Shown here piece by piece: positions 51,753-59,087 of a stretch of 64,000 nucleotides of DNA. Origin of the DNA: Marinoscillum luteum (GTDB taxonomy: Bacteria > Bacteroidota > Bacteroidia > Cytophagales > Cyclobacteriaceae); NCBI RefSeq assembly GCF_044005705.1, contig NZ_JBIPKE010000014.1, forward strand, positions 62,001 to 126,000, written 5' to 3'. Under the pieces are notes generated by a model. That model was not told the DNA's origin, ran no database searches, and saw only the letters and a program-made list of their open reading frames with translations. The position numbers and the translations under genes are program-made. The first letter of the stretch is position 1. Each line of letters opens with the position of its first letter.

Positions 51753-53315
51753 ATGCGTGAATTCGATCTTGTGGTGTCCCCCGAAGTGGGTTTTGACGAA
51801 GACCAGCTTACTGCCTACCTCAGGCAGCAGGGAATGCTTTCTGCTGAGGAATATTTTCAGATCATCCGCAGATCGATTGATGCGCGTCAGAAACAAATCA
51901 AGATTAATCTCCGTGTACAGACAGATACTCAGCCCATTGACCTGGAGTTTGTGGAGTATTTTCAGGAGGCCCATCAGGTATCCGGATGTCCCGAGGTGAT
52001 TATTATAGGTGCAGGACCAGCCGGGCTCTTTGCGGCCATCAAAGCCATAGAAAATGGCCTGCGGCCTATCGTACTGGAGCGAGGCAAGGATGTAAGAACC
52101 CGACGCAGAGACCTGGCCGCCATCAATAAGGACCATGTGGTGAACCCCGAAAGCAACTACTGCTTCGGAGAAGGTGGCGCGGGTACTTACTCCGATGGAA
52201 AACTCTATACTCGTTCGAAAAAGCGGGGCAGTGTACGACGTGTCTTTGAAATACTGGTGGCTCACGGTGCCCCTAGAGAGATTCTGGTAGAGGCCCACCC
52301 ACACATCGGCACCAATAAGCTGCCCAACATTGTCACGGCACTACGGGAAACCATAGAAGCCGCCGGAGGTCAGGTGCTTTTCGATAGCAAAGTCACTGAC
52401 CTGATTTTGGAAAACAACGAGATCAAGGGCGTAAAACTACAGGATGGCAGCACCATCCATGGAGTAGCCACTGTGCTGGCCACGGGCCACTCTGCCCGCG
52501 ATATCTTCCATTTGCTACATGATAAGCAGATAAAAATTGAGGCCAAGCCGTTTGCTTTGGGTGTGCGTGTAGAGCACCCGCAGCAGCTCATCGATCAGAT
52601 TCAGTACAAGTGTGAGAACCGAGGTGCATACTTGCCGGCGTCCTCCTATGGAGTGGTGGCCCAAACGGTACTCCACAAGACGGAGCGTGGAGTCTTTTCC
52701 TTCTGTATGTGTCCAGGTGGGTTTATCGTTCCCTCCGCCACCGCTCCTGGCGAAGTGGTGGTCAATGGCATGAGTCCCTCGCGGAGAAACAGTAAGTACG
52801 CCAATTCGGGCATTGTGGTAGCTGTGGAACTGGAAGACATCAAAGCCTTTCATCAATTCGGGCCGCTGGCCGCCCTGGAGTTTCAGGCTTCAGTAGAGCG
52901 CCAGGCCTGGCAGCTGGGTGGGCAGACACAGCAGGCACCTGCACAGCGCCTCGCTGACTTTGTGAATGGAAAGGTGTCGGATAGCCTGAATGAAACCTCG
53001 TACCAGCCGGGGCTTGCTTCCGTGAATATGGACGAGGTGCTCCCAGACTTTATCGCTCCACGCCTCAGAGATGGGTTCAAGGTCTTTGGCAAAAAAATGA
53101 AAGGTTACCTCACCAATGAGGCGCAGATAGTCGGGGTGGAAAGTCGCACATCGTCACCCGTGAGGATCCCACGTGACAGAGAAACCCTGGCACACCCGGA
53201 GATCAAAAATCTTTTCCCATGCGGGGAAGGCGCCGGCTATGCCGGTGGTATTGCCTCGGCAGCTATGGATGGGGAAAAGGTCATGGCAGCCGTCATTGCC
53301 AGCCTCAGACACTAA
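51753..53315 (+). CDS. FAD-dependent dehydrogenase (COG2509-type flavoprotein)
   Basis: 520 residues. An N-terminal domain of about 80 residues (FDLVVSPEVGFDEDQLTAYL, IDARQKQIKINLRVQTDTQP) precedes the FAD-binding Rossmann fold VIIIGAGPAGLFAAIKAIEN and the GATHSA-like VLATGHSARDIF. Further motifs are NYCFGEGGAGTYSDGKLYTR (with a Cys) and the closing FPCGEGAGYAGGIASAAMDG. This is the layout of COG2509 'uncharacterised FAD-dependent dehydrogenases', found in many bacteria; the substrate is not known. It is cytoplasmic and probably monocistronic, converging on the hemolysin III gene with three bases between. Confidence 0.88.
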   Translation: MREFDLVVSPEVGFDEDQLTAYLRQQGMLSAEEYFQIIRRSIDARQKQIKINLRVQTDTQPIDLEFVEYFQEAHQVSGCPEVIIIGAGPAGLFAAIKAIENGLRPIVLERGKDVRTRRRDLAAINKDHVVNPESNYCFGEGGAGTYSDGKLYTRSKKRGSVRRVFEILVAHGAPREILVEAHPHIGTNKLPNIVTALRETIEAAGGQVLFDSKVTDLILENNEIKGVKLQDGSTIHGVATVLATGHSARDIFHLLHDKQIKIEAKPFALGVRVEHPQQLIDQIQYKCENRGAYLPASSYGVVAQTVLHKTERGVFSFCMCPGGFIVPSATAPGEVVVNGMSPSRRNSKYANSGIVVAVELEDIKAFHQFGPLAALEFQASVERQAWQLGGQTQQAPAQRLADFVNGKVSDSLNETSYQPGLASVNMDEVLPDFIAPRLRDGFKVFGKKMKGYLTNEAQIVGVESRTSSPVRIPRDRETLAHPEIKNLFPCGEGAGYAGGIASAAMDGEKVMAAVIASLRH

Positions 53316-53318
53316 GGG

Positions 53319-53966
53319 TCAATTCCAGAGGTAAAAAAAGATGGACACGAAATGGAATGCTGTGCCTAGCAATACCCACAAGTGAAAGATGGCGTGATTG
53401 TATTTTACCTTTCCTAAAGAATAGAATATGGCACCAATGGTGTAACTGACTCCTCCCAGCACCAGGTACAAAAGTGCCTCTGACTGTAGGCTCTCATATA
53501 GGGGCTTGGCTGCAAACACAGCCACCCAGCCCATCAGCACATAACCAATGGTAGAGAGTCGGTCATACTTTCCTGTGTAAAAAATCTTGAAGACAATCCC
53601 GGCCAAGGCCAATCCCCAGGTAACCCCAAAGAGTACCCAGCCAATGGTGCCATTGAGCGCCACCAGGCAGTAGGGGGTGTAGGTGCCCGCGATGAGCAGA
53701 TAAATGGCGGAGTGGTCAAAGACATTCAGTTTTTGGCGAAGGGTTTTCCTACGGGCCGAGTGGTAAAGGGTGGACGCCAGGTACAGTACCACCATGGTGC
53801 TGCCAAATATGCTGAAGCTCACAATGTGCCATACCGTGCCATATATACTGGCAAACGTGACCAGCAGGGCCAGTGCTGCCACACTGAGCACAAAGCCCAA
53901 AAAGTGAGTGATTACATTGAGAACTTCCTCTTTATGAGGGTAATAAGTGATGGGAGACTTAGTCAT
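53319..53966 (-). CDS. Hemolysin III family membrane protein (PAQR-like)
   Basis: 215 residues with seven transmembrane helices. Signatures: EEVLNVITHFLGFVLSVAAL in helix 1, ASTLYHSARRKTLRQKLNVF, DHSAIYLLIAGTYTPYCLVAL and HAIFHLWVLLGTAFHF, with the conserved His, Asp and His residues of the PAQR/CREST superfamily. In bacteria these are called YqfA/TrhA or hemolysin III; recent work ties them to membrane lipid homeostasis, not lysis. Inner-membrane location. Monocistronic. Confidence 0.9.
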   Translation of the reverse strand: MTKSPITYYPHKEEVLNVITHFLGFVLSVAALALLVTFASIYGTVWHIVSFSIFGSTMVVLYLASTLYHSARRKTLRQKLNVFDHSAIYLLIAGTYTPYCLVALNGTIGWVLFGVTWGLALAGIVFKIFYTGKYDRLSTIGYVLMGWVAVFAAKPLYESLQSEALLYLVLGGVSYTIGAIFYSLGKVKYNHAIFHLWVLLGTAFHFVSIFFYLWN

Positions 53967-54191
53967 TTCTATGCTTTCCCCGGTTAACGTATTTGGTAGA
54001 GATTTGGTGCGTGGGTTAATCCTTCTTGAGCAGAATTTTGATTCAAGTCTGTTATGAGAAGGTCTATTTCAAGTGTGAAATGAGTTTAAGAGCTTATGGA
54101 TCATGCAATATTCGCGTGAGTTAACGAAGAAGAATTTTCTTAAAGGAATTCCTCTAAACCTAAAATAGACACTCCTGATTGGAAAGAGCAT
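53967..54191. other. Intergenic region, no feature recognised
   Basis: About 225 bases of AT-rich sequence between the hemolysin III start and the terminator of the alginate lyase gene. It should hold the hemolysin III promoter on the minus strand. I found neither an exact TAnnTTTG nor an ORF worth reporting. Confidence 0.4.
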
Positions 54192-54219
54192 AAAAAAGGC
54201 CGGAAGACCGGCCTTTTTT
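54192..54219. terminator. Rho-independent terminator of the alginate lyase gene
   Basis: GGCCGG (54198-54203) and CCGGCC (54208-54213) with loop AAGA, flanked by six A on the left and six T on the right. It is 22 bases past the stop codon of the minus-strand lyase gene and could work in either direction. Confidence 0.88.
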
Positions 54220-54241
54220 ATGCTACTTGATTTCAGGTCTG

Positions 54242-57200
54242 TTACTCTGAGATCAATATTCGCTTAACCTGATTTTCGCCATTCAAATTAAATCGTACAA
54301 GGTACATACCCTTGGGAAGCGGAGCTCCTGAGATGCTCGAAGCATCCCACTCCAGCGTGTGCACACCCGCCCTACGCGGACCGTTTTCCAACTGGGCAAT
54401 TACCTGACCCGATAGGTTTAATACAGAGATCACCACATGTGAATCATCGGCCAGTTCATACTCGACCAGCATCTTTCCTCTGACAGGATTAGGATAGATC
54501 TTGGAAACACGGCTTTGTAACAATAGTGCCTGGGATGGTTCTGCCTCGGATGTGGTCCTTGAGGCCGATCCTTTGGCGGATATCACTATCTCATCCAAAT
54601 AGACATCATCGCTATCATTGTTACCATCACATCGGAATCTCACACGAGTTTGATCGTTGAGACCATAACCGAGTAGTTCAACAGATTCCTGATAGAAATT
54701 ATCGTTTTGATAATTCGAACCATCGATCACCCAGGATTGAACTGTGGTGTAATTGGATCCACCATCGGTAGAGACCTGCAACCAAAAATCATGTCCATTA
54801 TTCATGCCTACGGGCATAAACCAAAAATCCACTTTTAGGTCTGCATATGAAGCCAGCGACAAATCATTTGTTGTAACCACAGACGAACTGCTGTTATTCT
54901 CAATGTTCAACGCTGCGGAACCCTGATGCGCATAAGTCCCACCGGTATAAAGGCTGGCGTCTGAGCCACCATCATTCCAGATGCCCCAACCTGATTCAAA
55001 ATCTTCTGAAGAAATTACCGTCCAGGAGCCTCCACCGCTTGATTCCACGGTGATAACACTTGTATCTGTAAACGCTCCATCATCGGTGGTCACCGTGATT
55101 GTGGCACTACCGGCGGAAACTGCCGTGACCAAACCACTGGCGCTGACTGTAGCGACCGAAGCATTGCTGGAACTATAGGTAACATCCTGATTGGAGGCAT
55201 TTGATGGACTGACGGACACGCTTAACTGCTGCGTATCGTTGACCAGTATCGTGGCGCTGGCAGGTGTCACAGAAACTCCGGTTACAGGTACACTCTGGCC
55301 TGCACCTTCTGTACCAAACACCCTCAACTCTTCCAAACTGACCCAAGAACCCGTGTAGCTTGCTGCACCGGATACGGTGATTCTGACGTACCTCGCATCT
55401 ACTGCAGCGAAGTTATCTGTAATAGGAGCTGAATTGGTTCCTGGTGTAGTATTACTACTTCTGTCAACAATCGTAGAGTAGGAGCTACCATTCGTAGACA
55501 CTTCTATAATAAACTGATACGCCCTGTCGCTAAAACATACCAATTCGGTGCTGCTAATTGAATGGGTTGAACCCAGATCTACTTGTACCCATTGCGGAAA
55601 ACCTGATGCAGACCATCTGGAATCAGGGTCTCCATCTACCAGGTTTGATCCCGGGTTGCTGGCCTGCTCGCTGGATACAGTGACCGATTTATTCAATGCC
55701 ACATTGGCGGGTGGTCCGGTAGCAACTGAAATGGAAACTACGGACGAAGCCCCTGTAGCGCCAACGTTATCTGTTACTACGGAAGTCAGGTCATAGCTAC
55801 CGGCACTTACGTTGTTCCAGGTGTACGAATAGGGAGAGGTGGTATCTTCTCCCAGCTTGGTGGCTCCCTGATAAAACTCAACCTTAGCTATGGTGCCATC
55901 TGAATCCGAGGCGTCAGCATTAATGGTTATGTTGTCACCTGCAGTGAAACTTGTTCCATTGGCAGGTGCCGTAATGGAGGTCGTCGGGTTGACGTTTGGC
56001 CCACTGTTTACCGAAATGGATACAATAGCAGAAGTACCTGTGGCGCCCAGATTGTCAGTTGCCACAGAAGTCAGGTTATAATTGCCTGCTCCCACATTGT
56101 TCCAGGTAAATGAGTAAGGTGCCGACAGGTCTTCTCCGAGCTTGGTGGCTCCCTGGAAAAATTCCACTTTGCTGATCGATCCATCCGAGTCTGAGGCACT
56201 TGCGCTGATGGTGATGTTATCACCCGCATTGAAGCTTGCTCCATTGGCAGGAGCGGTGATGGAGGTCGTTGGATCAGCGTTTGGTGCACTGTTTACGGTA
56301 ATAGATACCGCCGAAGATGAACCGGTCGCTCCCCCATTGTCGGTGGCAGTGGCCGTCAGGTTGTAGCTGCCAGCCGAGACATTGTTCCAGGTAAATGAGT
56401 AAGGGGATGAAGTGTCTTCGCCAAGCTTAGTTGACCCCTGAAAAAATTCTACCTTGGTGATAGAACCATCGCTATCAGAGGCATTGGCAGTGATGGTAAT
56501 GTTGTCACCTTCATTAAAAGTTGCTCCATTGGATGGAGCCGTAACGCTGGCTGTCGGAGCGCTGTTGCCAGCACTTGAGTGCGTGTTACTCAAAGCAAAA
56601 AATGACACCTGGGCATAGTCTCCAGAGTTTCCGGAGTTGTTTTGATTATAACATCCTGCCTTGAAATACATCCAGTCATTGGCGAAACCGCTGTTACTCA
56701 TGTCTACAATTTCCACCACATCGGGTTTGCCCGGTCGCGAAATGGTGACCGTAAGGGTGTTTCCCACGACTTTGATTTCATAGCTAAATTGTTCACCCAA
56801 AGCTATTCCATCTGCCGGGTCAGAGGCACTGCTGCTTCTGCTGCCGATCATGTCATACCATTGCTCAGGGTTACCGTTTCCTGGCTCATGGGCGATATAG
56901 ATCGACCCTTTAGTATTGCCAGGGAGTTTACGGTAGTAAAGTCTGCAGGGCTCGTCGGTACCCGCATGGATTTGTCCGATGATCACCCGACCGATCATGC
57001 TGGAAGTTCCTGAAGTGGAGACATGATCCACCGCAACAGTAGCAGTGAGGGTACCATCCACTCCGCCAGATGCATCCTGGTTGGATTGACTGGAAGTCGA
57101 AAACACCCAGTTGTTCAGGCCTATGCCAGAAGTGCTGATGCTTGTGTTTCCGGCGCGAAGCATTTCACGTAGCTCGCTCCGGGGGTAAGTACTCCCTCCG

Positions 57201-57511
57201 GTTGCTCCATTATTGGGGCACCTGAAGACCATGGCTCCCGTACTGGGATCGGTATAAAACTCATTGGGGCTTTCAAAGCCACTGGAAAGTTGCTGTTCCT
57301 TTATTTCGGTTTGGTCAGGCAATGTGACTTTCCAGTCGATTAATTCAAAATTTCCACTCGGTGGCAGATTGGGATCCTGCGCCCTTAATTGTCCGCCAAA
57401 AAAAACGATTTGGATCAGCAGTAGCAAGGCTACCTTACCGAGTGATTTTGATTGTCTATGCATGTACCTGGACAGGCATGACAAGTTGATAGAAGTTTGG
57501 TTGGTTTTCAT
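54242..57511 (-). CDS. T9SS-secreted PL7 alginate lyase, multidomain
   Basis: 1089 residues. The signal is either long from ATG 57511 or shorter from ATG 57463 (MHRQSKSLGKVALLLLIQ). Residues about 50-312 are a polysaccharide lyase family 7 jelly roll with all three family motifs: YPRSELREM (109-117), QIH (180-182) and YFKAGCYNQ (282-290). Three near-identical Ig-like domains of about 92 residues follow (SITAPANGASFNAGDNITIS, KVEFFQGATKLGED), then an F5/8 type C/CBM32-like domain (LNKSVTVSSEQASNPGSNLV), a Big_2 domain, a MAM-like beta domain (EDFESGWGIWNDGG) and a T9SS sorting domain (KIYPNPVRGKMLVEY). PL7 enzymes cleave alginate by beta-elimination. The enzyme should act outside the cell on brown-algal polymer. 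Confidence 0.92.
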   Translation of the reverse strand: MKTNQTSINLSCLSRYMHRQSKSLGKVALLLLIQIVFFGGQLRAQDPNLPPSGNFELIDWKVTLPDQTEIKEQQLSSGFESPNEFYTDPSTGAMVFRCPNNGATGGSTYPRSELREMLRAGNTSISTSGIGLNNWVFSTSSQSNQDASGGVDGTLTATVAVDHVSTSGTSSMIGRVIIGQIHAGTDEPCRLYYRKLPGNTKGSIYIAHEPGNGNPEQWYDMIGSRSSSASDPADGIALGEQFSYEIKVVGNTLTVTISRPGKPDVVEIVDMSNSGFANDWMYFKAGCYNQNNSGNSGDYAQVSFFALSNTHSSAGNSAPTASVTAPSNGATFNEGDNITITANASDSDGSITKVEFFQGSTKLGEDTSSPYSFTWNNVSAGSYNLTATATDNGGATGSSSAVSITVNSAPNADPTTSITAPANGASFNAGDNITISASASDSDGSISKVEFFQGATKLGEDLSAPYSFTWNNVGAGNYNLTSVATDNLGATGTSAIVSISVNSGPNVNPTTSITAPANGTSFTAGDNITINADASDSDGTIAKVEFYQGATKLGEDTTSPYSYTWNNVSAGSYDLTSVVTDNVGATGASSVVSISVATGPPANVALNKSVTVSSEQASNPGSNLVDGDPDSRWSASGFPQWVQVDLGSTHSISSTELVCFSDRAYQFIIEVSTNGSSYSTIVDRSSNTTPGTNSAPITDNFAAVDARYVRITVSGAASYTGSWVSLEELRVFGTEGAGQSVPVTGVSVTPASATILVNDTQQLSVSVSPSNASNQDVTYSSSNASVATVSASGLVTAVSAGSATITVTTDDGAFTDTSVITVESSGGGSWTVISSEDFESGWGIWNDGGSDASLYTGGTYAHQGSAALNIENNSSSSVVTTNDLSLASYADLKVDFWFMPVGMNNGHDFWLQVSTDGGSNYTTVQSWVIDGSNYQNDNFYQESVELLGYGLNDQTRVRFRCDGNNDSDDVYLDEIVISAKGSASRTTSEAEPSQALLLQSRVSKIYPNPVRGKMLVEYELADDSHVVISVLNLSGQVIAQLENGPRRAGVHTLEWDASSISGAPLPKGMYLVRFNLNGENQVKRILISE
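55700..56580 (-). repeat. Three tandem Ig-like domain repeats in the alginate lyase
   Basis: Three units of about 276 bases (92 residues) share the core GDNITI-A-ASDSDG and KVEFFQGATKLGED...YSFTWNNV. Copies 2 and 3 are especially close in DNA sequence. Such repeats are spacers or glycan-binding modules and are prone to recombination. Confidence 0.85.
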
Positions 57512-57572
57512 AATATGGTTTAGGTATATGGTTTTTTCGATAGTATTTCGTTCAAATAATTAGAACTATAGT
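57512..57572 (-). promoter_or_regulatory. Upstream region of the alginate lyase gene
   Basis: 61 AT-rich bases between the lyase ATG and a large inverted repeat. No exact TAnnTTTG was found; TAATTATTTG on the minus strand (near 57550-57560) is a loose match. No operator is evident. Confidence 0.25.
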
Positions 57573-57610
57573 CAAGAGGCCGTCTCAAAAGTGCTTTTAA
57601 CGGCCTCTTG
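57573..57610. repeat. Nested inverted repeat, terminator- or MITE-like
   Basis: CAAGAGGCCGT (57573-57583) and ACGGCCTCTTG (57600-57610) pair perfectly over 11 bases. Inside lies a second small inverted repeat, AAAAGTGCTTTT. On the plus strand it is followed by TCTTTTTG, as in a terminator, but no plus-strand gene ends nearby. It could be a terminator left from a lost gene or one copy of a dispersed palindrome. Confidence 0.5.
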
Positions 57611-58057
57611 TCTTTTTGTAAGCGAGAGAATTGAGTGATACAAATCAGTTGATTTTAAGTGTGTTGACTGGTTAGTCGGCACACTCGAAAGGTTGGTCTG
57701 GTAGGTGTTGATTTTCATTGGTTTGATTTTAGTTGTTAAATGCTTCGACATATGATATCGTCAAGGTTTAACCTGGCATTCCCTACTCTCAACTGCTGCA
57801 AACTTCACCTGGCTCAACGCTTGGTGGCGCGATAACTAATTCATAACCTTTAAACCCCAAATTGGGATACAATAGCTTGGAACTCTAATAACTGGTTGAC
57901 CAATTTATGAGATAAATTTATTGGAACCAAATGAAAATTTCAATTTTTTGAATAATCGGTAGGATTATGATCCTATTTTTATCAAATTTTTAAGAGGTGT
58001 GATTTCCCAAAAGAACCCTGATTTCTGTTGCCTGCTGTGAATTGATTAGAATAGCAT
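57611..58057. other. Gene-poor AT-rich stretch
   Basis: About 450 bases with many stops in all frames and no recognisable gene, RNA or repeat. Short minus-strand reading frames around 57982-58209 lack a signal, motif or codon pattern and look like chance. Confidence 0.5.
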
Positions 58058-58095
58058 GCCTTCTGAAGGCTTTGACATTTGCCTTTAGTCAAATG
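58058..58095. repeat. Small palindromes left of the RAYT gene
   Basis: GCCTTCTGAAGGC (58058-58070) is a perfect 13-base palindrome around a central T. CATTTG/CAAATG (58076-58081 and 58090-58095) flank a GCCTTTAGT core that resembles the GGCTTTAGCC motif found right of the transposase. They may be decayed REP elements. Confidence 0.4.
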
Positions 58096-58243
58096 AATTG
58101 ATTGATGACTGAAATAAATACGGAGGTTATTTAGAGGAATCCAGTAAAAATGACTTCCCGTATTGGCATACAGACTAATCAGATGCATATTTGGGATCGA
58201 GTTCAGCACAAAGTTTATCGGTTGGTCAGGGATGCATTAATGG

Positions 58244-58262
58244 GATGTGGCTTGAGCCCATC
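58244..58262. repeat. Degenerate REP-like hairpin upstream of the RAYT
   Basis: GATG(T)GGCT-TG-AGCCCATC forms an eight-pair stem with one bulged T. It is a diverged version of the perfect GGATGGGCTTTAGCCCATCC hairpin at 58902-58921 on the other side of the transposase gene. Confidence 0.6.
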
Positions 58263-58281
58263 AACCCTTCTTAAAGTAAAA

Positions 58282-58297
58282 ATGGCTTTGGCTAAAT
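58282..58297. repeat. Left flanking inverted repeat of the RAYT gene
   Basis: ATGGCTTTGGCTAAAT, nine bases before the transposase ATG, is an imperfect inverse of the right-hand sequence at 58740-58759. The two bracket the coding region almost exactly. Confidence 0.55.
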
Positions 58298-58306
58298 ACA
58301 GACATC

Positions 58307-58750
58307 ATGCCTTTTATCAAAGTATATGTCCACTTCGTTTGGAGCACTAAGAACAGAGAGCCACTCCTCACGTCTGAAAATGTGAGGAAAAAAGTATGGA
58401 ATCACATACGTGAAAACGCCAGAGAAAAAGGAATATTCATTGATCACATCGGCGGATATCAGGAGCATTGCCATTGTCTAATCTCACTGGGTTCAGATCA
58501 AACTATCCAAAAGACCATGCAACTAATCAAGGGGGAATCATCCTTCTGGATCAATAAGCAGGGTTTGACAACCAAAAAATTTGAATGGCAGGAAGAGTAT
58601 TTTGCTGCATCCGTTTCCGAATCCATGCTGAACAGAGTGCGAACATATATTAGAAATCAGGAAGAACATCATAGGAAAAAGTCCTTTCAGGATGAATATA
58701 ATGATTTTATGATTCGGTATGGTTTTGAAAAGAATTCGGATTTAGGCTAA
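58307..58750 (+). CDS. REP-associated tyrosine transposase (RAYT, IS200/IS605-like Y1 family)
   Basis: 147 residues, the short Y1_Tnp form. It starts MPFIKVYVHFVWSTKNREPL, carries the metal-binding HUH motif as HCH (54-56, in GGYQEHCHCLI), FEWQEEYFAASVSES and the nucleophile tyrosine Tyr114 in RVRTYIRNQEEHH. RAYTs cut and rejoin single-stranded DNA at REP hairpins and are usually single-copy 'domesticated' genes, not mobile ISs. The gene is embedded in palindromes of two sequence families on both sides, as expected for a RAYT. No IS605 TnpB is present. Confidence 0.88.
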   Translation: MPFIKVYVHFVWSTKNREPLLTSENVRKKVWNHIRENAREKGIFIDHIGGYQEHCHCLISLGSDQTIQKTMQLIKGESSFWINKQGLTTKKFEWQEEYFAASVSESMLNRVRTYIRNQEEHHRKKSFQDEYNDFMIRYGFEKNSDLG

Positions 58751-58759
58751 AGCCAAAAT
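58740..58759. repeat. Right flanking inverted repeat of the RAYT gene
   Basis: ATTTAGGCTAAAGCCAAAAT contains the transposase stop codon and is an imperfect inverse of 58282-58297. It also holds the GGCTAAAGCC core shared by the downstream REP hairpins. Confidence 0.55.
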
Positions 58760-58764
58760 GAGAA

Positions 58765-58800
58765 GGAGGATTATATAATCCTCCGGATGAATCCAGAGGC
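58765..58800. repeat. Palindrome pair right of the RAYT: perfect 20-mer and a REP-B variant
   Basis: GGAGGATTATATAATCCTCC (58765-58784) is a perfect palindrome. It runs into CCTCCGGATGAATCCAGAGG (58780-58799), which is one base change from the perfect element at 59011-59032 (CCTCCGGAT/ATCCGGAGG). Two structures share the CCTCC arm, so they cannot fold at once. Confidence 0.7.
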
Positions 58801-58833
58801 AATTCAGAGGAATCAGGAGACAATTCAGAGGAA
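58800..58833. repeat. Short direct repeats CAATTCAGAGGAA
   Basis: Two copies (58800-58812, 58820-58832) repeat about every 20-21 bases, following on from CCAGAGGC of the preceding palindrome. They look like slippage products of the REP region. Confidence 0.5.
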
Positions 58834-58901
58834 ATCATTAAAGAAACTCCTCAAGGCTAAATTAAATAAGGCCTGCAAAACCGAGCTGGCAAGCAAAATT
58901 G

Positions 58902-58921
58902 GGATGGGCTTTAGCCCATCC
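58902..58921. repeat. REP-A hairpin (GGATGGGCTTTAGCCCATCC)
   Basis: A perfect nine-base stem with a TT loop. The same core (GGGCTTTAGCC) recurs at 58944-58954 and, inverted, at 58740-58759 and about 58971-58988. This is the most intact copy in the window. Confidence 0.8.
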
Positions 58922-58940
58922 TTCTGGGATAAAACATCTT

Positions 58941-58988
58941 GAGGGGCTTTAGCCTAATACCTTGGCTCAGGTTTTGGCTAAAGTCAAT
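58941..58988. repeat. Inverted pair of REP-A-like half elements
   Basis: GAGGGGCTTTAGCCTAA (58941-58957) is followed 14 bases later by the opposite orientation, TTTTGGCTAAAGTCAATTTT (58972-58991). Two oppositely oriented REPs separated by a short spacer are the layout called a BIME in enterobacteria. Confidence 0.6.
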
Positions 58989-59010
58989 TTTGCTGATAAA
59001 CTAATTGTAA

Positions 59011-59032
59011 GCCTCCGGATGAATCCGGAGGC
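59011..59032. repeat. REP-B hairpin, perfect copy
   Basis: GCCTCCGGAT and ATCCGGAGGC separated by GA form a perfect ten-base stem. A diverged copy lies at 58780-58799. It is 56 bases past the end of the exported-protein gene at 59088 and might also act as a transcription stop for it, though no T-run follows on the minus strand. Confidence 0.75.
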
Positions 59033-59087
59033 AAATTAACTGAACCTAACAATTAGCTTCAGGCTTGAGCTCTTCAACTTTTCTTTA

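Noticed and set aside
57982..58209. A 75-codon minus-strand ORF in the gene-poor region
   Set aside because: No start context, signal, domain or conservation clue; composition looks like noncoding DNA.
58150..58350. A 66-codon plus-strand ORF overlapping the RAYT start
   Set aside because: It spans the REP-like hairpin and the left inverted repeat, overlaps the real transposase start, and has no domain.
58244..59032. Ordinary IS200/IS605 mobile element
   Set aside because: Single short Y1 gene without tnpB, surrounded by many REP-like hairpins, not by one defined left and right end; this fits a RAYT better.
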